Origin: Baylisascaris procyonis
Taxonomy: Eukaryota > Nematoda > Chromadorea > Rhabditida > Ascarididae
Assembly (NCBI GenBank): GCA_037389465.1
Contig: JAZARR010000077.1
Location: forward strand, 496,001 to 560,000
Length of the DNA stretch: 64,000 bases
Direction of reading: 5' to 3'
In this document: one piece after another, positions 35,526 through 46,880 of the stretch
Position numbering within the stretch: the stretch's first letter is position 1
Layout: each line of letters starts with the position of its first letter
Translations under genes and position numbers: made by a program
Notes under the pieces: generated by a model
What the model was told of the DNA's origin: nothing
The model's input: only the letters and a program-made list of their open reading frames with translations
Database searches by the model: none

Positions 35526-38500
35526 AACCAGAGGTACGAGTTAGATGGGTGTAATGTATTTCCTAGAGTAACATCTAATTTCACGTTCCTTCATGAATTT
35601 CTGATGGAATTGAGGGTGATTCAAAGTGGGAAGAAATCAGCGCGCCTTGCAACCGATTTCTTCTTCGTTTTGCCAAAATCGGTTATAAATGAACGAGTTT
35701 TTGCACGTTTATTCGTGTAGGAGATCGGATCAGGTGAGATATGAGCACATTTTTCTGTTTCGGTTGTTTTTTTATTGATAGTTTGTGAAATTGGCTGGTC
35801 CTGCGGGCTCGCGACAGAATGCCACCTCCTCTGAGACGCCATTCCGCTATTATTTTCCGAGCAAAGGTGATCAAAAGGTTCTCGAAAATTCCGAGGAAAT
35901 TAGCGAAGAAACTTGCATCATGCTGTCCTTCACCTCAAGTCATCTCGATGGAAACGGGGTAAACTTTTCTAGGGTCACCTGCCTCCGCGCCTTACGAAAT
36001 AATTCACTGCGATTACGCGGAAGGAGGTGATTTCATCTTCCACGAATCTTCTTACTGTCATGGGAATAACCCGCCTGCAGAGGCACCTTAATGGGCAATC
36101 TCTCGGACATGCGAGCGCTTTTACATTTGTTAGATGCCTATTTTGAATGTATATCTTATCTGGTGTTATTCCTTTCATCTAACGGTGACTTAGAGTGCCT
36201 TGTATTTTCCAACTAAGTACACGTTTAATGAACATCACGTTCCGAACAGCTGAAATTACCACATTGTCACAACGCTATGTTGACGTTCATTTATCGTGGT
36301 AGTAGAAAACTATTGTCATAGTGATAAGCAATTGAGATGCACTGTAGTCCGGTGCATTTTTCTCTTTCATCTGAATTTCGGCAAAACGAAACGTTCTTGC
36401 GGACCGCTGATCTTCTGTGGCAAATGGAAGAGTCTAATAAGAAAGCGCTATGTTTGTAAAGATTTTTCAGTCCGCTTCTCATATGTGGCTTGCAACAATT
36501 CGTCCGGTTCGTCTGCCAATTTCTGCAAGTGGCTTGACTTGCACTAGACTGTAGTATTGGATAATCTGTTTCCATGAGATGAAATTTCATTTGATATTGT
36601 GCTCTGTCGGCCGACTTTCATCTTATTTTTCCTATTTCTTCAATTGTGCAATTGTTAAAATATTTCTAAGAAGAAGCGCATATGAGGCCTAATTCATAGG
36701 CTTAAATAACCACCTACTTTTGAAACAGTTTCCGACGAGGGGAACCAAGCCGAAATTAGTGTGACGGCTAAGAGTACATGCAGATTGCCCAACACAGAGC
36801 CATTTATGCAGTTGTTTTCATAACTGTGTTTTCTTTCAACTGAATTCCCCACTTTCCTCTCACTAATGGTCGCAGGAAGCCCAAAATGTTGTTTGTGAAA
36901 AAATAAGCAATTTCGTGCACTGACAAAGCACAGGTTGCAACAAATGCGGTATCGGTCTTACATCTTTTCATTTGGGAGATTTTACCTATTATCACATAAA
37001 ACTCGACTGCAAAAAGCTGCTATATTTCACGACTTTTTCCACTGAAATTCAATGCTTTCGGGTCAAGCAGATGTTAGGTGCCAAAGGAAGCATTTATTAT
37101 TTTTACTGACTAAAATGAGGAAGCACCTGCAATGCTGTCTACGAAAATTTGACGTTCATAGTCGTTCATGATTTTCTCGAATTATGACCGACGTTTCAGT
37201 GCGCCTTGATTCAGATTTTCTCTTTACGTTGATGCATAGATACGACATGCAATTCTGGTGTCGAAGATACATATTGACAGCTGCTGTTGTAATCGCCGAA
37301 ACATCTCATTATCAAACTCATTCGAATAAGTGTAGGCCAATCCGTTTTGATAAAATCCAATTTTCGATCCGGCGATATCAATTTATGATTCGAGCTCACC
37401 TTTCTATCTGCTCAACGGATCACTTCGGCTTTGTCGCGTCGTCTATATGCCTAATTATTTCCTGCAGTCTCCTAACATATCCCGCCGTTCGCAAAGCAGC
37501 CAACAAACAACTGTGTGTCACATCCACTTGTGCAGTTTTCACTCGTCAGCTCCCCAGCCGAATCTTATTATTAGTTGAAGCTTCTCTTAATCGACTCAAA
37601 TCAGAAGTAATGAGGCGGCACTAACCGTTGAAACTGCCGAAACTGATGCCTACATTTGATCAGTGTAGTTCACCATAGATGCCTTTGCGTTCACTGTTAT
37701 GCCCTCCCACATTTTCAGAACAAATTTTCGTTTTTATTTTAGCTAGCCGAGCATATTCGACTTAACCCAAGCAGGTTGTTGATCGGCAGGAAGCAGCCAA
37801 CGAAATAACAAACAGTACCCACGAAACCGCTGCTCACCGCACCTAGCCCAAAGAGCTGTTCTCACCAAATTTGATCGAGTGCTTTTGCAGCTGCTGTTGG
37901 CGAATGACGCACTACAAGAGTTTCGCTGTTTTTCAGTGATGTCCTTTTCTGGCGCCATCTCAAAATGGCGCTCGACATTGTCTATAAGCTGTACTCTAAG
38001 AAGGGGCGATGCAAGTGGTACAGTACACGAGTTTTACGGAGCTCTATCAAGATGTTGTTCATTTAAGATGTTCGGCGAGCACTGAAATGGGCCCCCCAGT
38101 AATTCTCTTTTTCCAGCAGATTATGATGGGTGACACTGCATGGTTTGTAGTTCAGCTCTAAATAAAGTCACCACATCTATTTATTATGGTCCAAACGCTA
38201 CTGAAATAGACTCCTTCCGCAAAAGCTTACGCCTTGAACGATTTCTGGAAACATATGCTGCAGTGGCAAGTGGCCGGAATGGAACATCCTCCTTTGAAAC
38301 AACTTTTTGCGTCAATGTTTTTGTTTTACTTTTCTAACGCTGACAGAAAACGGCGGTTAATTTCTAGGAATGGAGGTGATATAACAACAGTCGTTCTAAA
38401 AAGTTGCTTTATAGTGGTCCGAATTAAAAAGTAGCGTCGTCTCCGATTCATCCATCTAAGTCCTACAGGTGTCTGCACAGAAGCGCTTGCAAAGTGAGAG

Positions 38501-38551
38501 ACATTGCATACAAGCAATAAATTTTTACCAACAATCGTGCATTTTAAGAGA
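35526..38551. other. No gene recognised
   Basis: Donor-like CAG|GTGAGA occurs near 35735 without a good upstream frame. A 146-codon plus-strand frame (37184-37624) is the longest non-repeat frame reported here; it has a hydrophobic stretch (FVASSICLIISCSLLTYPAV) but no homology I recognise and no acceptor. Confidence 0.4.
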
Positions 38552-38802
38552 ATGTCGATACCTCTTGCCTTCGATGCTCCGATACCTCTGCACTCGAGTC
38601 TGTTGGAGTGCTGCTTATTCCCCGCAAAAGGTGTCATTAGAATTATTATAACTGCTGATGGAACATTATCCAGCTTCCCGTGGAAGAATTGCTTTTATTG
38701 CTGCCGATCTAAACGCACTCTCTGTGGCTTTTCTTGCTCGGAAATCTGTTCCTTGAGTTTAACTGTTTCTTTGCTACCTTTTTTTCTATTGCTCACGTTG
38801 CT
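38552..38802 (+). CDS. Candidate 5' exon ending at a GTAAGT donor
   Basis: An ATG at 38552 (context AAGAGAATG) opens 83 codons that end at the donor GCT|GTAAGTGG. The product starts MSIPLAFDAPIPLHSSLLE, contains a Cys-rich segment (NCFYCCRSKRTLCGFSC) and ends in a hydrophobic stretch (LSLTVSLLPFFLLLTL) that could span a membrane. The opposite strand is also open for 103 codons over 38326-38637, so coding orientation is uncertain. No family is recognised. Confidence 0.2.
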
Positions 38803-39722
38803 GTAAGTGGTGGTCCCTATTATTTTCTGCCGTTTTGCAGTGAGGAAATCTGAGCGTTTCGTTCTTCGTTCTTGAAAACCACGTTAATAGCGTTATCTTT
38901 TCTTCTGGAACGCCTTTTGAACGTAGAAATCTTGGTTAGGGAGGGTAAAACATTTGGTCACTGATGGGAAAAATTACCTCACTTTTCTTCAGACTTTGAG
39001 AACTTTTGATGTTAAACTTTTTCACACTTCTGAATCTTAGTGATCCTCGCAGTATTTAAAATAAGAACGCTTTTTCAAAAAAAGGAGACCCTTCAGTACA
39101 CTGCTTATTTTCATAAGAAGCTTCTCGGCGGTTCATCGAGTTCGAATCTTGCTGGCAATATTTTTTGGCCTTAAATCTGAGAGAGCTTCAGGAATCGTTT
39201 TTGCGTTTTTTTTTCTTTCGTTTCGTTTCTTTAGTTACGGCTTTTTTTCTGAAGATCTCTTGATTGTTACTGTTCAGTGTGAGTCGCAGACTTCTATAGG
39301 AAGTGTGGCAAGTTCGAACATGGAAACGAACTAGGCTGCTTCAAAGCGGATGATCTGTTACTCGTTGACTTATTTCAATGCGTTCAGGTCGACTTTTGCT
39401 AAGTTCGTCAACAAGACCGGGAAACTTTGTATTGTCCATACTTCTCTTGCTTGAATGAGTAGAGTTTTTACTTTCCTTTAGGCGTGTCGCGCTTTTCCGT
39501 GTGATGCTTTTAAAGAGTGATCGTGATAACAACCGCTTTCGGCAGTTCATGAAAACCGTGTCCATTTCTTCATCCCATTCTTTTTACTAGCAAAGCAAAA
39601 CCTGCTTACGCATGAGCATGAAGTTGAAATAAATTAGTCTTTCATATGACCAATAGAAAGATTATCCTATGCGAACTAGTTTCGAGCCTTCGATCCATTG
39701 AATTATCTTATATAATGTACGA
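38803..39722. other. No gene recognised
   Basis: AT-rich sequence without a supported feature. Confidence 0.45.
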
Positions 39723-39804
39723 CCGTTTAATCGTCATGATTTTGTAGCTCATGAGTCGTAGCACCGTTTAATCGTTATGATTTTGTAGCTCATGAGTCGT
39801 AGCA
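39723..39804 (+). repeat. 41-base tandem duplication
   Basis: Two adjacent 41-base copies (each starting CCGTTTAATCGT) are identical except for one C/T difference near the start (GTCATG versus GTTATG). This indicates a recent tandem duplication. Confidence 0.95.
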
Positions 39805-40175
39805 TGTTTTTGAATTCGCTAAGTACATTCCTCCCCATTTTGCCATTCAGATCAACAGAACATACTTTAACATGAGAAGAGTGGTTGCGATCTTATGCCA
39901 TTTTCGCGTTGTTTTGAATTATTTGGGGTGGTTCTGCGATATTTCTCAATTTCTGCTCATATTTGAACAAACTGATGTTCATGGTCTCGTTGATTCAGGC
40001 AACATAACATTTTTTGTCTTCCTTAATCCTCTAGCACTTCTTCGCAATTTTGCCGCTCAGGAAGCACCGTTTTCTCCTTGAGTGCTTTGGACTGCTGCTA
40101 CACAAACATCCTAAAATGTCCTACCTGCTTCCTCTTTCTCGCCTAAACTGTTATCAAAGCATCCACCCAGCTTCC
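39805..40175. other. No gene recognised
   Basis: A 69-codon plus-strand frame is present (39872-40081). No splice or family support. Confidence 0.4.
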
Positions 40176-40965
40176 TTTTATTTATTCGTTTAATTATTAT
40201 ATTTTATTTTGTTTTATTTATTTCATTTATTTTATTTAACTTATTTATTCCATTTATTTCATTTATTTCACTTATTCCATTTTTTTGATACATTTCATTC
40301 ATTTTATTTATTTTATTTTCTTATCCATTTTATTTTTTCACTTGTTTTGTTCTTCCTTCACTTTATTTATTTTATTTTTCTATTTATTCAATTTTTTATT
40401 TGCTTTTTTATTTTTCCCACTTTTTATTCACTTCATTTTTCTTTTTATTTTATTTTTTCCATCCATTCGATTTATTTAATCAATCTAAGTTACTTAATTT
40501 ATCTAATTTACTTATTTGGCTTCTTTGATTCATTTTATTTATTTAATTTATTCAATTTATTTTATTGATTTGTTTTGTTCCGTTCATTTATTTTGTTTGT
40601 TTAATTTTTTAATTTTTTATTTATTTTCTCTGTCTATTCTATTTCCTGCATTTCTTTAATTTTTGTATTTGTTCTAGTTCTTTATTTTATTTTTTCTTTT
40701 TATTTTACCTTCTCCCTTTTCTTTTTTCTTAAATTTTTGTTCATTTTGTTGTTTTATTTCTTCAATTTTTTCTGTTTATTTCATTTTTTCCAATAATTTT
40801 ATTCATTTTGTTTATTTAATTCTTTTATTCGTTTTTATTTTTTCATTTATTTAATTTTTTCACTCATTTATCCTTCTATCCATTCAGTTTATCCGATTTA
40901 ATCAATTTATTTGATTTATTTAATTTATTTAATTTAACCGATTTATTTATTTGTTTATCCATTTG
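40176..40965 (+). repeat. Degenerate TTTAT/TTTA low-complexity tract, about 790 bases
   Basis: Almost the whole interval is built from imperfect TTTA, TTTAT and TTTTATT words with scattered C and G. The plus strand is therefore nearly free of A-runs and codes only artefactual Phe/Ile/Tyr-rich frames. It looks like an old, heavily mutated microsatellite, in contrast to the perfect array at the right end of the window. Confidence 0.93.
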
Positions 40966-41352
40966 CAATCTCGTTATCAACTTTATTTACTCTAACGGTT
41001 CGCACAAGCCGCAGCAAGCCTCACTGTCTCGATTAGCAACAGCATTCTTTCCTTTATCCAGCAAATGTCGATAGGGCCCGCTTACAGAGATGTTTGCAAG
41101 CCGGTAATTGTTGTCATGAAGTAACCTCGTAAATGGCAACTTTGCTATTTGATAAACGATTCTTTTTTGCATCAAGAATCCATTGGGCTTGTCTTCCTTG
41201 TCTAAAACTCACTCTTTCGAATTTTACTTGAATTCGGTGTTGAGCAGTTAATTAGCCGTCGATCTAATTTCTCCATTACGCATTAATATTAGGCATATTA
41301 CACAACTAATTGCGTATATTTAACGGGTGTTTTTCCTCGAATTCTGTTGCAG
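40966..41352. other. No gene recognised
   Basis: Nothing is supported. The last bases form a strong acceptor (gaattctgttgcag) for the next candidate. Confidence 0.4.
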
Positions 41353-41574
41353 TTTTTAGTCGAATGTTACCCAACGATGAATGGTAACATAATGCTGGCT
41401 AGCAAAATTTGCACCATGCGAAACAGGAAACTCGTAGCTTGTAAAATTTGCGGATCACTAAAATTGCAGATTTTTTTCGTCAGTGAAATCTCGAAAAAAT
41501 TTAGCAAAAAAATGCCACTCATAGTACCACAGTTATATGTGCATACGATTTCATGCGACCGTATTGGTGCGTAG
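41353..41574 (+). CDS. Candidate exon with CxxC motif
   Basis: The frame opens in phase 0 right behind a strong acceptor and runs 73 codons to a TAG. The product starts FLVECYPTMNGNIMLASK, contains VACKICGSLK (a CxxC pair) and is Lys-rich in the middle (EISKKFSKKMPLIV). It is not recognised. It lies 331 bases upstream of the signal-peptide candidate on the same strand. Confidence 0.3.
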   Translation, partial: FLVECYPTMNGNIMLASKICTMRNRKLVACKICGSLKLQIFFVSEISKKFSKKMPLIVPQLYVHTISCDRIGA

Positions 41575-41904
41575 TTATTGCTCGCATATTTTTAAGCAGA
41601 ACGCTTGGCAGAAGGCCTAAGTAGAAGGCTTAGAAAAGAACCACTTTTGGAAATAAATCCCAGATATTCTAAAATTGTCGCAGGAGTGATGACTTAATGG
41701 TGAGTTTTCGAATTTTCAACTCAGCTCTTTTTTTTGACAAGGTAGCAGATCTTCGCAGCGCTCGCATATTTTCTGAATGCATCAGAAGAAAGCTTTAGAG
41801 GCCTCTTCAAAGATTTCATAGCAAACTGCGATTAGAAAGCAGAGGTGAAACTTCCACTTAGGCAATCATTATTTCGACAGCGCACTGTATTTCATAAGTG
41901 CAAG

Positions 41905-42060
41905 ATGAATATTTTCACGTTCACGTTCGTTGCTATTGTTTTTGTTCGTTCATCAGCTCAAAATGCAATGACTTCAGATGTTTTAAATATCTCATTTTTG
42001 TTGCAGGTGACAGGCTGCTGTTCTGAGTGCAACGACGCATCATCACGCCTTTCCAGGTAA
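41905..42060 (+). CDS. Candidate small secreted peptide or first exon with signal sequence
   Basis: An ATG at 41905 starts 51 codons. Residues 1-18 read MNIFTFTFVAIVFVRSSA: a short N-region, a hydrophobic core and a small-x-small site consistent with signal-peptide cleavage before QNAMTS. Residues 38-42 give CCSEC. Near the end, the sequence is ...TTTCCAG|GTAACGG, a consensus donor at 42056/42057, so this may be a first exon rather than a complete gene; without splicing it stops at TAA 42058-42060. An acceptor (tttttgttgcag) also lies inside, at 42006. Function is unknown; secretion is inferred from the N-terminus only. Confidence 0.35.
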   Translation: MNIFTFTFVAIVFVRSSAQNAMTSDVLNISFLLQVTGCCSECNDASSRLSR

Positions 42061-42546
42061 CGGCTTTTCTGCATTTGCCTTTCATCTTTCACCTTAAGCA
42101 ATCGAATCGTCGCTCGTTAAAAGCATTTATCGGTTGGATATTTGCATTGCATGCTTTTTTGCTCTCTTTGTGTGATTTTTTTCACGCTCTTAAGACACGT
42201 CTAAGAAATAATCAATTAAAAGCCAATCCGCATAGGTCAAGCTGTTCCACCGCCGCGGCCGTCTTATCGGAAGCTCCTGTCTCTTTTTTCTTCCTGGCAG
42301 TTTTTCATTAAGAAAGTCGTTTTTTTTTTTTTTCAACTGTGATGGGACCGTTCGAAGTGCAGGGTAGCATGACCTTTTCAGTATATGCTACCTATTACTT
42401 TATTCTCTCTATCTTTTATGCTCTCTCTTCTTGTTGTATTATTTGCATCCTTTACCAAAGTTATGTAAGTAGGGATGAAGTAAACCTATGCCTTGTTTTC
42501 TTTGCTACATAGATTGAAGATAAATTCATAGATGTTATTTTTCCAG
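42061..42546. other. Possible intron; T14 run
   Basis: If the flanking candidates are exons of one gene, this would be intron. It contains a possible acceptor (ttcttcctggcag, near 42300), a T14 run at 42320-42333, and ends in a strong acceptor (atgttatttttccag). Confidence 0.25.
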
Positions 42547-42728
42547 TGCATTTGTCGTGGTTCATTTTCTTGCTGGATGTCACAACTTTGAATCTTTTAA
42601 ATGATCTGCTGCATAAACCCTCGCTTGCTGAGCTATTAGATGCATCAGCAGGAGGAAAAGATGTTGATGGGAGATGCTTCGTTCGCCAAAAAGTACTCAC
42701 ACTCACATATGCCATAGTCTCATTCTGA
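42547..42728 (+). CDS. Candidate exon behind strong TTTTTCCAG acceptor
   Basis: One of the best acceptors in the window leads into a 60-codon frame. It starts HLSWFIFLLDVTTLNLLNDL, continues HKPSLAELLDASAGGKDVDG and ends at TGA. Leu spacing and codon use look natural. It does not share phase with the donor at 42056, so a simple two-exon join fails. The minus strand is open across the same bases (84 codons). No family is recognised. Confidence 0.3.
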
Positions 42729-42963
42729 AGACGCGCTGTCCAAATGGAGAAGACTCAAATTCCTTGCAGCCTCTTTGGATCAATTATGGACTTTAACTGA
42801 ACGGATTTATGTCGAAAAAAGATCAGATTTTGAATTCCGACTGACCTCCTCTGCCCCGTTCTCCTTCACCACCGAACAGGAAACAACAGTGCTGGGACTT
42901 TCGAAAAAAAGGGTTCACTTATGGTATCTCCTCAGTGGCCAAGCGAAAAACCATGACATATGA
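42718..42963 (+). CDS. Candidate coding frame overlapping the previous one
   Basis: A second plus-strand frame, offset by one register, is open for 81 codons (starts SHSEDALSKWRRLKFLAASL, later SDFEFRLTSSAPFSF and KKRVHLWYLLSG). It begins just after a TAG that may serve as a weak acceptor. Together with the previous frame it could be one coding region with a frameshift, or two exons. It is unidentified. Confidence 0.22.
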   Translation, partial: SHSEDALSKWRRLKFLAASLDQLWTLTERIYVEKRSDFEFRLTSSAPFSFTTEQETTVLGLSKKRVHLWYLLSGQAKNHDI

Positions 42964-43010
42964 ACCTGAGTGTTTAAGCGCATATTTTATATGTATTAGC
43001 ATATCTGCTT

Positions 43011-43098
43011 CTGTATGTGTCTGTACCTGTGTACGTGCGTGTTTTGTGTTTGTGTGATGTGTGTGTGCGCGTACGTGCGTAGGTATATAAATGTGTTT
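43011..43098 (+). repeat. Degenerate GT-rich microsatellite
   Basis: An irregular (TG)n/(TGCG)n tract with TGTGTGATGTGTGTGTGCGC and several ACGTGCGT words. It resembles an old, mutated GT repeat. Confidence 0.85.
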
Positions 43099-46000
43099 GC
43101 ATATCTGCCTTTTGGTGTTGCGACAGGAATCTTCAACTAATTGCGTTGAATATAGGCCACAGTTTTGATATCTAGTGCGCATAATTTCGGATGCGCGCCT
43201 AAAATTGCTTCATCTATGAGTTTTGGCATCTGAGGGACATAAAAGTTGTTGCGGAAAGGCATTTTGTAGCCAAGCTAGCACCTGTGGTACCAGATGGTGT
43301 GAAGTTTATTTTTATCTTTTATTGCAACTTTAACGCGTAGCACTAAAATAGTATGGAATCAATGAATGGTGTTTCCGAAATGAAACTGCTCATGTAATTT
43401 AGTCGTATTTTTTGCCTCATAAATTTTTACGCAACAGACATAAGACGGAGAAGAAAACTCCAAGGTGATAGAAAATCAAAACGAAGGTTTCGTTGCTTGT
43501 TTTTATTTTAATGCGATATTAAACGGTTTCATCAGTAATGCATTGCATTTTTCTAGAAAATAAGCCAATTGTTATGTTTAGATTGCTGTTAAAAAGCTTT
43601 GAGACATGGGTTCGGCATATGTGCGTATTTAGTAAATACGCATTAGAAATGCAAAACGTGAACACGATATAGACCACACATGATAACCCGTCCCCACTGT
43701 AGTTGTAGTTAATTGCAGTTAGTCGATGTTGCAGTTAGTACTCAAACATTTCGCTGTTTCTCCTTGAGGTTTTAAGTTTTTTCCACAGGATGTTTGATTA
43801 TGGTAATTGGCAGGGAATATGCTGGTTGTGCAATTCATAAATTTTTAGGTCACTGGTGCGTTATTCCTCCAAGACCTTAGAAGCTGGTCCCAGGATCACC
43901 CCGTTAATTGCAGTCATAACATTCTAGAAAACGAAACAGTAGGAATGAGGTTCGACTGATAGGCGTTTTTTTTTGTGAGAATAGACGCACAATAGAATAG
44001 CGCGAAAATGTAAGCAAATATTGAGCGTAAGGTTCGATGAACTTTGGTTGTATGGACCGGGAAGTGTAGACATGCCTTTTAGATGTGCTGTTTTATAGAC
44101 CAACACATCCCATTTTTCCAAAGTCTTTCAGTATAGTAAACTAGAACCCGATCAGCCAATTTGAACATAGTTGCTGCTAAATTGTCACATCGGCTAACAT
44201 GTCGACAAAGAGTTTTTCTCAACCTATGGTCATTTTCATTTACCAGATATCATTTGGTCGGTGCTCTCAAACACTGACCGATGGTGATCGATTTTCTCCT
44301 TTGGAAGATCAGGCGGATAAATCCTGAACTTTGTCTTTTCTAGTGCATTATCCCGTAGCCATTCTCGTTGTGTGTATCTCCCTCACAACCGCCGTTTGCT
44401 CACAGACAAAATTAACGCGGTGTTTCGTTATTTTTCGGTCATCGACGCAGAAGACCAAAATAGTTGTTTGAAATGTAAAAACTCGCATATTATGGGGGCT
44501 TCAGTCACGGCAATTTGTTGTATCATTCATTTAAAACAATTAAAAGCATTTTCAACAATAAAAGCTGTTGCTCAAAAAAAATAGCAGCTGTTCAAACGAT
44601 TGCCGGCAAGTGGTCAGATATAAGCGCTGCTTTGCCACTCCCATATCAACGCTTTTTTCGTCGGAATTCAATGGCAGCGTGGCCCTCGCTTATATAGCTA
44701 ATTTCGCGATATCAGTTGGCTGCCTATTACCACTACGTACATAACATCTAATGTGAAATGCATGCGAGCGCGTTTTATTAAGTTGCTGTCACAAGGAACG
44801 CAAAAAAATACACCCATTTCCTTCTAACAAGCTTTCTTAACTTTTATTGCTATCGTCCAATAGGCTAAATTCTTACGCCTTATCTTCCATCAATAACCAG
44901 CAATGTTGTATAATCGCGCCTTCTTCTCTTGCAAGAGCAAAGTTCCTTTTTACGGCACAGTATCCTCCAACATCGCTTCATTGGCCTTTAAATTATGGGG
45001 GTTGTTTCCAGCCTGCTTTTTTCTTGGTTGTTATCGTCTATAGGATCGGTCGGCGCGTATAATTTCATCGATTCACACCTCGTTCGGCCCGTTTAAAGGT
45101 TTTTTTAAAGGGTTTACGGCCATGAAAATACAGCGCATTTCGTCAGCTCTGTTCGAGGGATGCTCCCAATTTGTTTGCGAGTGGACGTTGCAGATTCTTT
45201 TCCTGCTCTTTGCTTTCTTCTGACTTTTATAGAGCACTGAACTCTAATTTCGCCACAGTGAAGAACTGTCCAGTTTTGTAAAATTGGATGGCTTTTAATA
45301 GGAAATTCACTGAGTGTAATCAGTTACCATGCTGCTAAATGATGACTGGGCGGTTTGTTCATTTCGCATCGGCTGACGGCCCTGACGGTGAACGGGAATT
45401 GATAAAGGTTAACCCGTGAGCGGGCTCGCTGCTTGAAAGGAATTCAGGACAACGATACCAAGTGTATATGGAATTTCTTCAGAATGGCCCACCATATATG
45501 AAGACATCCAGCATGTTGCGCGTGTAGTGTAGTGAGTATAACGCTGTGAAGAACACCAATGCCTAATGCAACTCAGTGATGTTGTTTCTGCATCTGTGGC
45601 AACCCACCTCACTTCTGATGCTTCAAAGTAATACGGTGGACATGCAACTAGCCTCTTCCTGTACCCTGCTGCTCTTTCCCCTCCCCTTCACTCATCGCAC
45701 TGAATTCTGGCTGTCCTTGGCGTGAACTGAGCAAGTGCCGAAGAGGGCTTCATTCAAGCGATTATTTTTATTTTCTTAAGCTTCTTTGAGAGGATAGGAG
45801 GTGAGGAATCAAAATGTACTGGAAGGTGCTAAGGGGTCATTAAGCAGGAGTAGCAGCGTTCGGCTTACATGGCTGTGCATAAATCATCCGCAATCGTTCG
45901 CATCCAAGAATGCTCATCAAAAGCACAGGTGTCGCAACGGCTGATTTGTGTCACCTTAACTAGCACATGTTGTATCGCGCACATCTGTTTTGCACTCATC

Positions 46001-46843
46001 GAGACGCTATTCTACGTGGCTTTGCTCACTACTTTACGCATTGGTAGGGAAAAGTGGGAGGTGCCTTCCCCCCCAGAGATGCCATCACGTAGACAGATGG
46101 CTCTCTTGAGTATTTGGAGAATAGGTTTTTTGAAAATTTTTCGAGATTTTTCCTCCAACTTCACAGATGCCATTCTGCTTGTTCCATCGGTCTTCTTCTG
46201 AAGAGCTCAATAGCGTTCTCATTTCTTCCCTTTCAATTCACTGGTTTATAAGAAACAGACGTTCTTCAACCTCAAAAATTTCTTCATGTTGATTTCATGC
46301 AGAACATTTCTTAGCAGCACAAGCTTATTATCGTTCAGTTTCGGCAGAAACTGAGCTCATTTATTTGGGACCGGTTTGAGCTGCGTTTCTTTCATAGAAA
46401 TTCATTCCAACTGATTCGGTAGTGTTCAGTGCATTGACGTTACATATACCGAAAAAATCTGTAATTCAATACAGAAGCTACCGCTGCGCTTAGTAACGTG
46501 GTCCCCGTTGCACCATATCGGCATATGCAGAGCTTTAAAATGACACAGTATTTGCGTCGTTTCGCGTCACGTTTGAGATCCGTCGCGCTCGTTACAGTTT
46601 TCATGTTCAATGGAAAAAGCAACTTGCTTAAAGGTCACCGAAAGCGACGAAGTTCTATTTATTCGGAAGCATTTGCTGTTCGCCGGTTCATTTTCCTGAA
46701 GTCCTTTCTGCGTAGCGGTGGAAAGCGTCGCAGTTATGAGCAAGCTTATGCACTCGTGAACACATGTAGTCACGTGTACATTCACGCATATACGTTACTG
46801 TAAAGTTCTTACTTCTGCCTACATATTTGGTAATTTATACCGA

Positions 46844-46880
46844 CTTAGTCATCAATGCTTAGTCATCAATGGCTTAGTCA
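46844..46880 (+). repeat. Short tandem CTTAGTCATCAATG
   Basis: Two full copies of CTTAGTCATCAATG, separated by no or one base, plus a partial third (CTTAGTCA). Confidence 0.9.

Noticed and set aside
39125..39160. B-box-like GAGTTCGAATCTTGC
   Set aside because: No A-box or cloverleaf could be found at the right distance upstream.
40209..40568. 119-codon Phe/Ile/Tyr-rich membrane-like protein
   Set aside because: It is the translation of the degenerate TTTA low-complexity tract.
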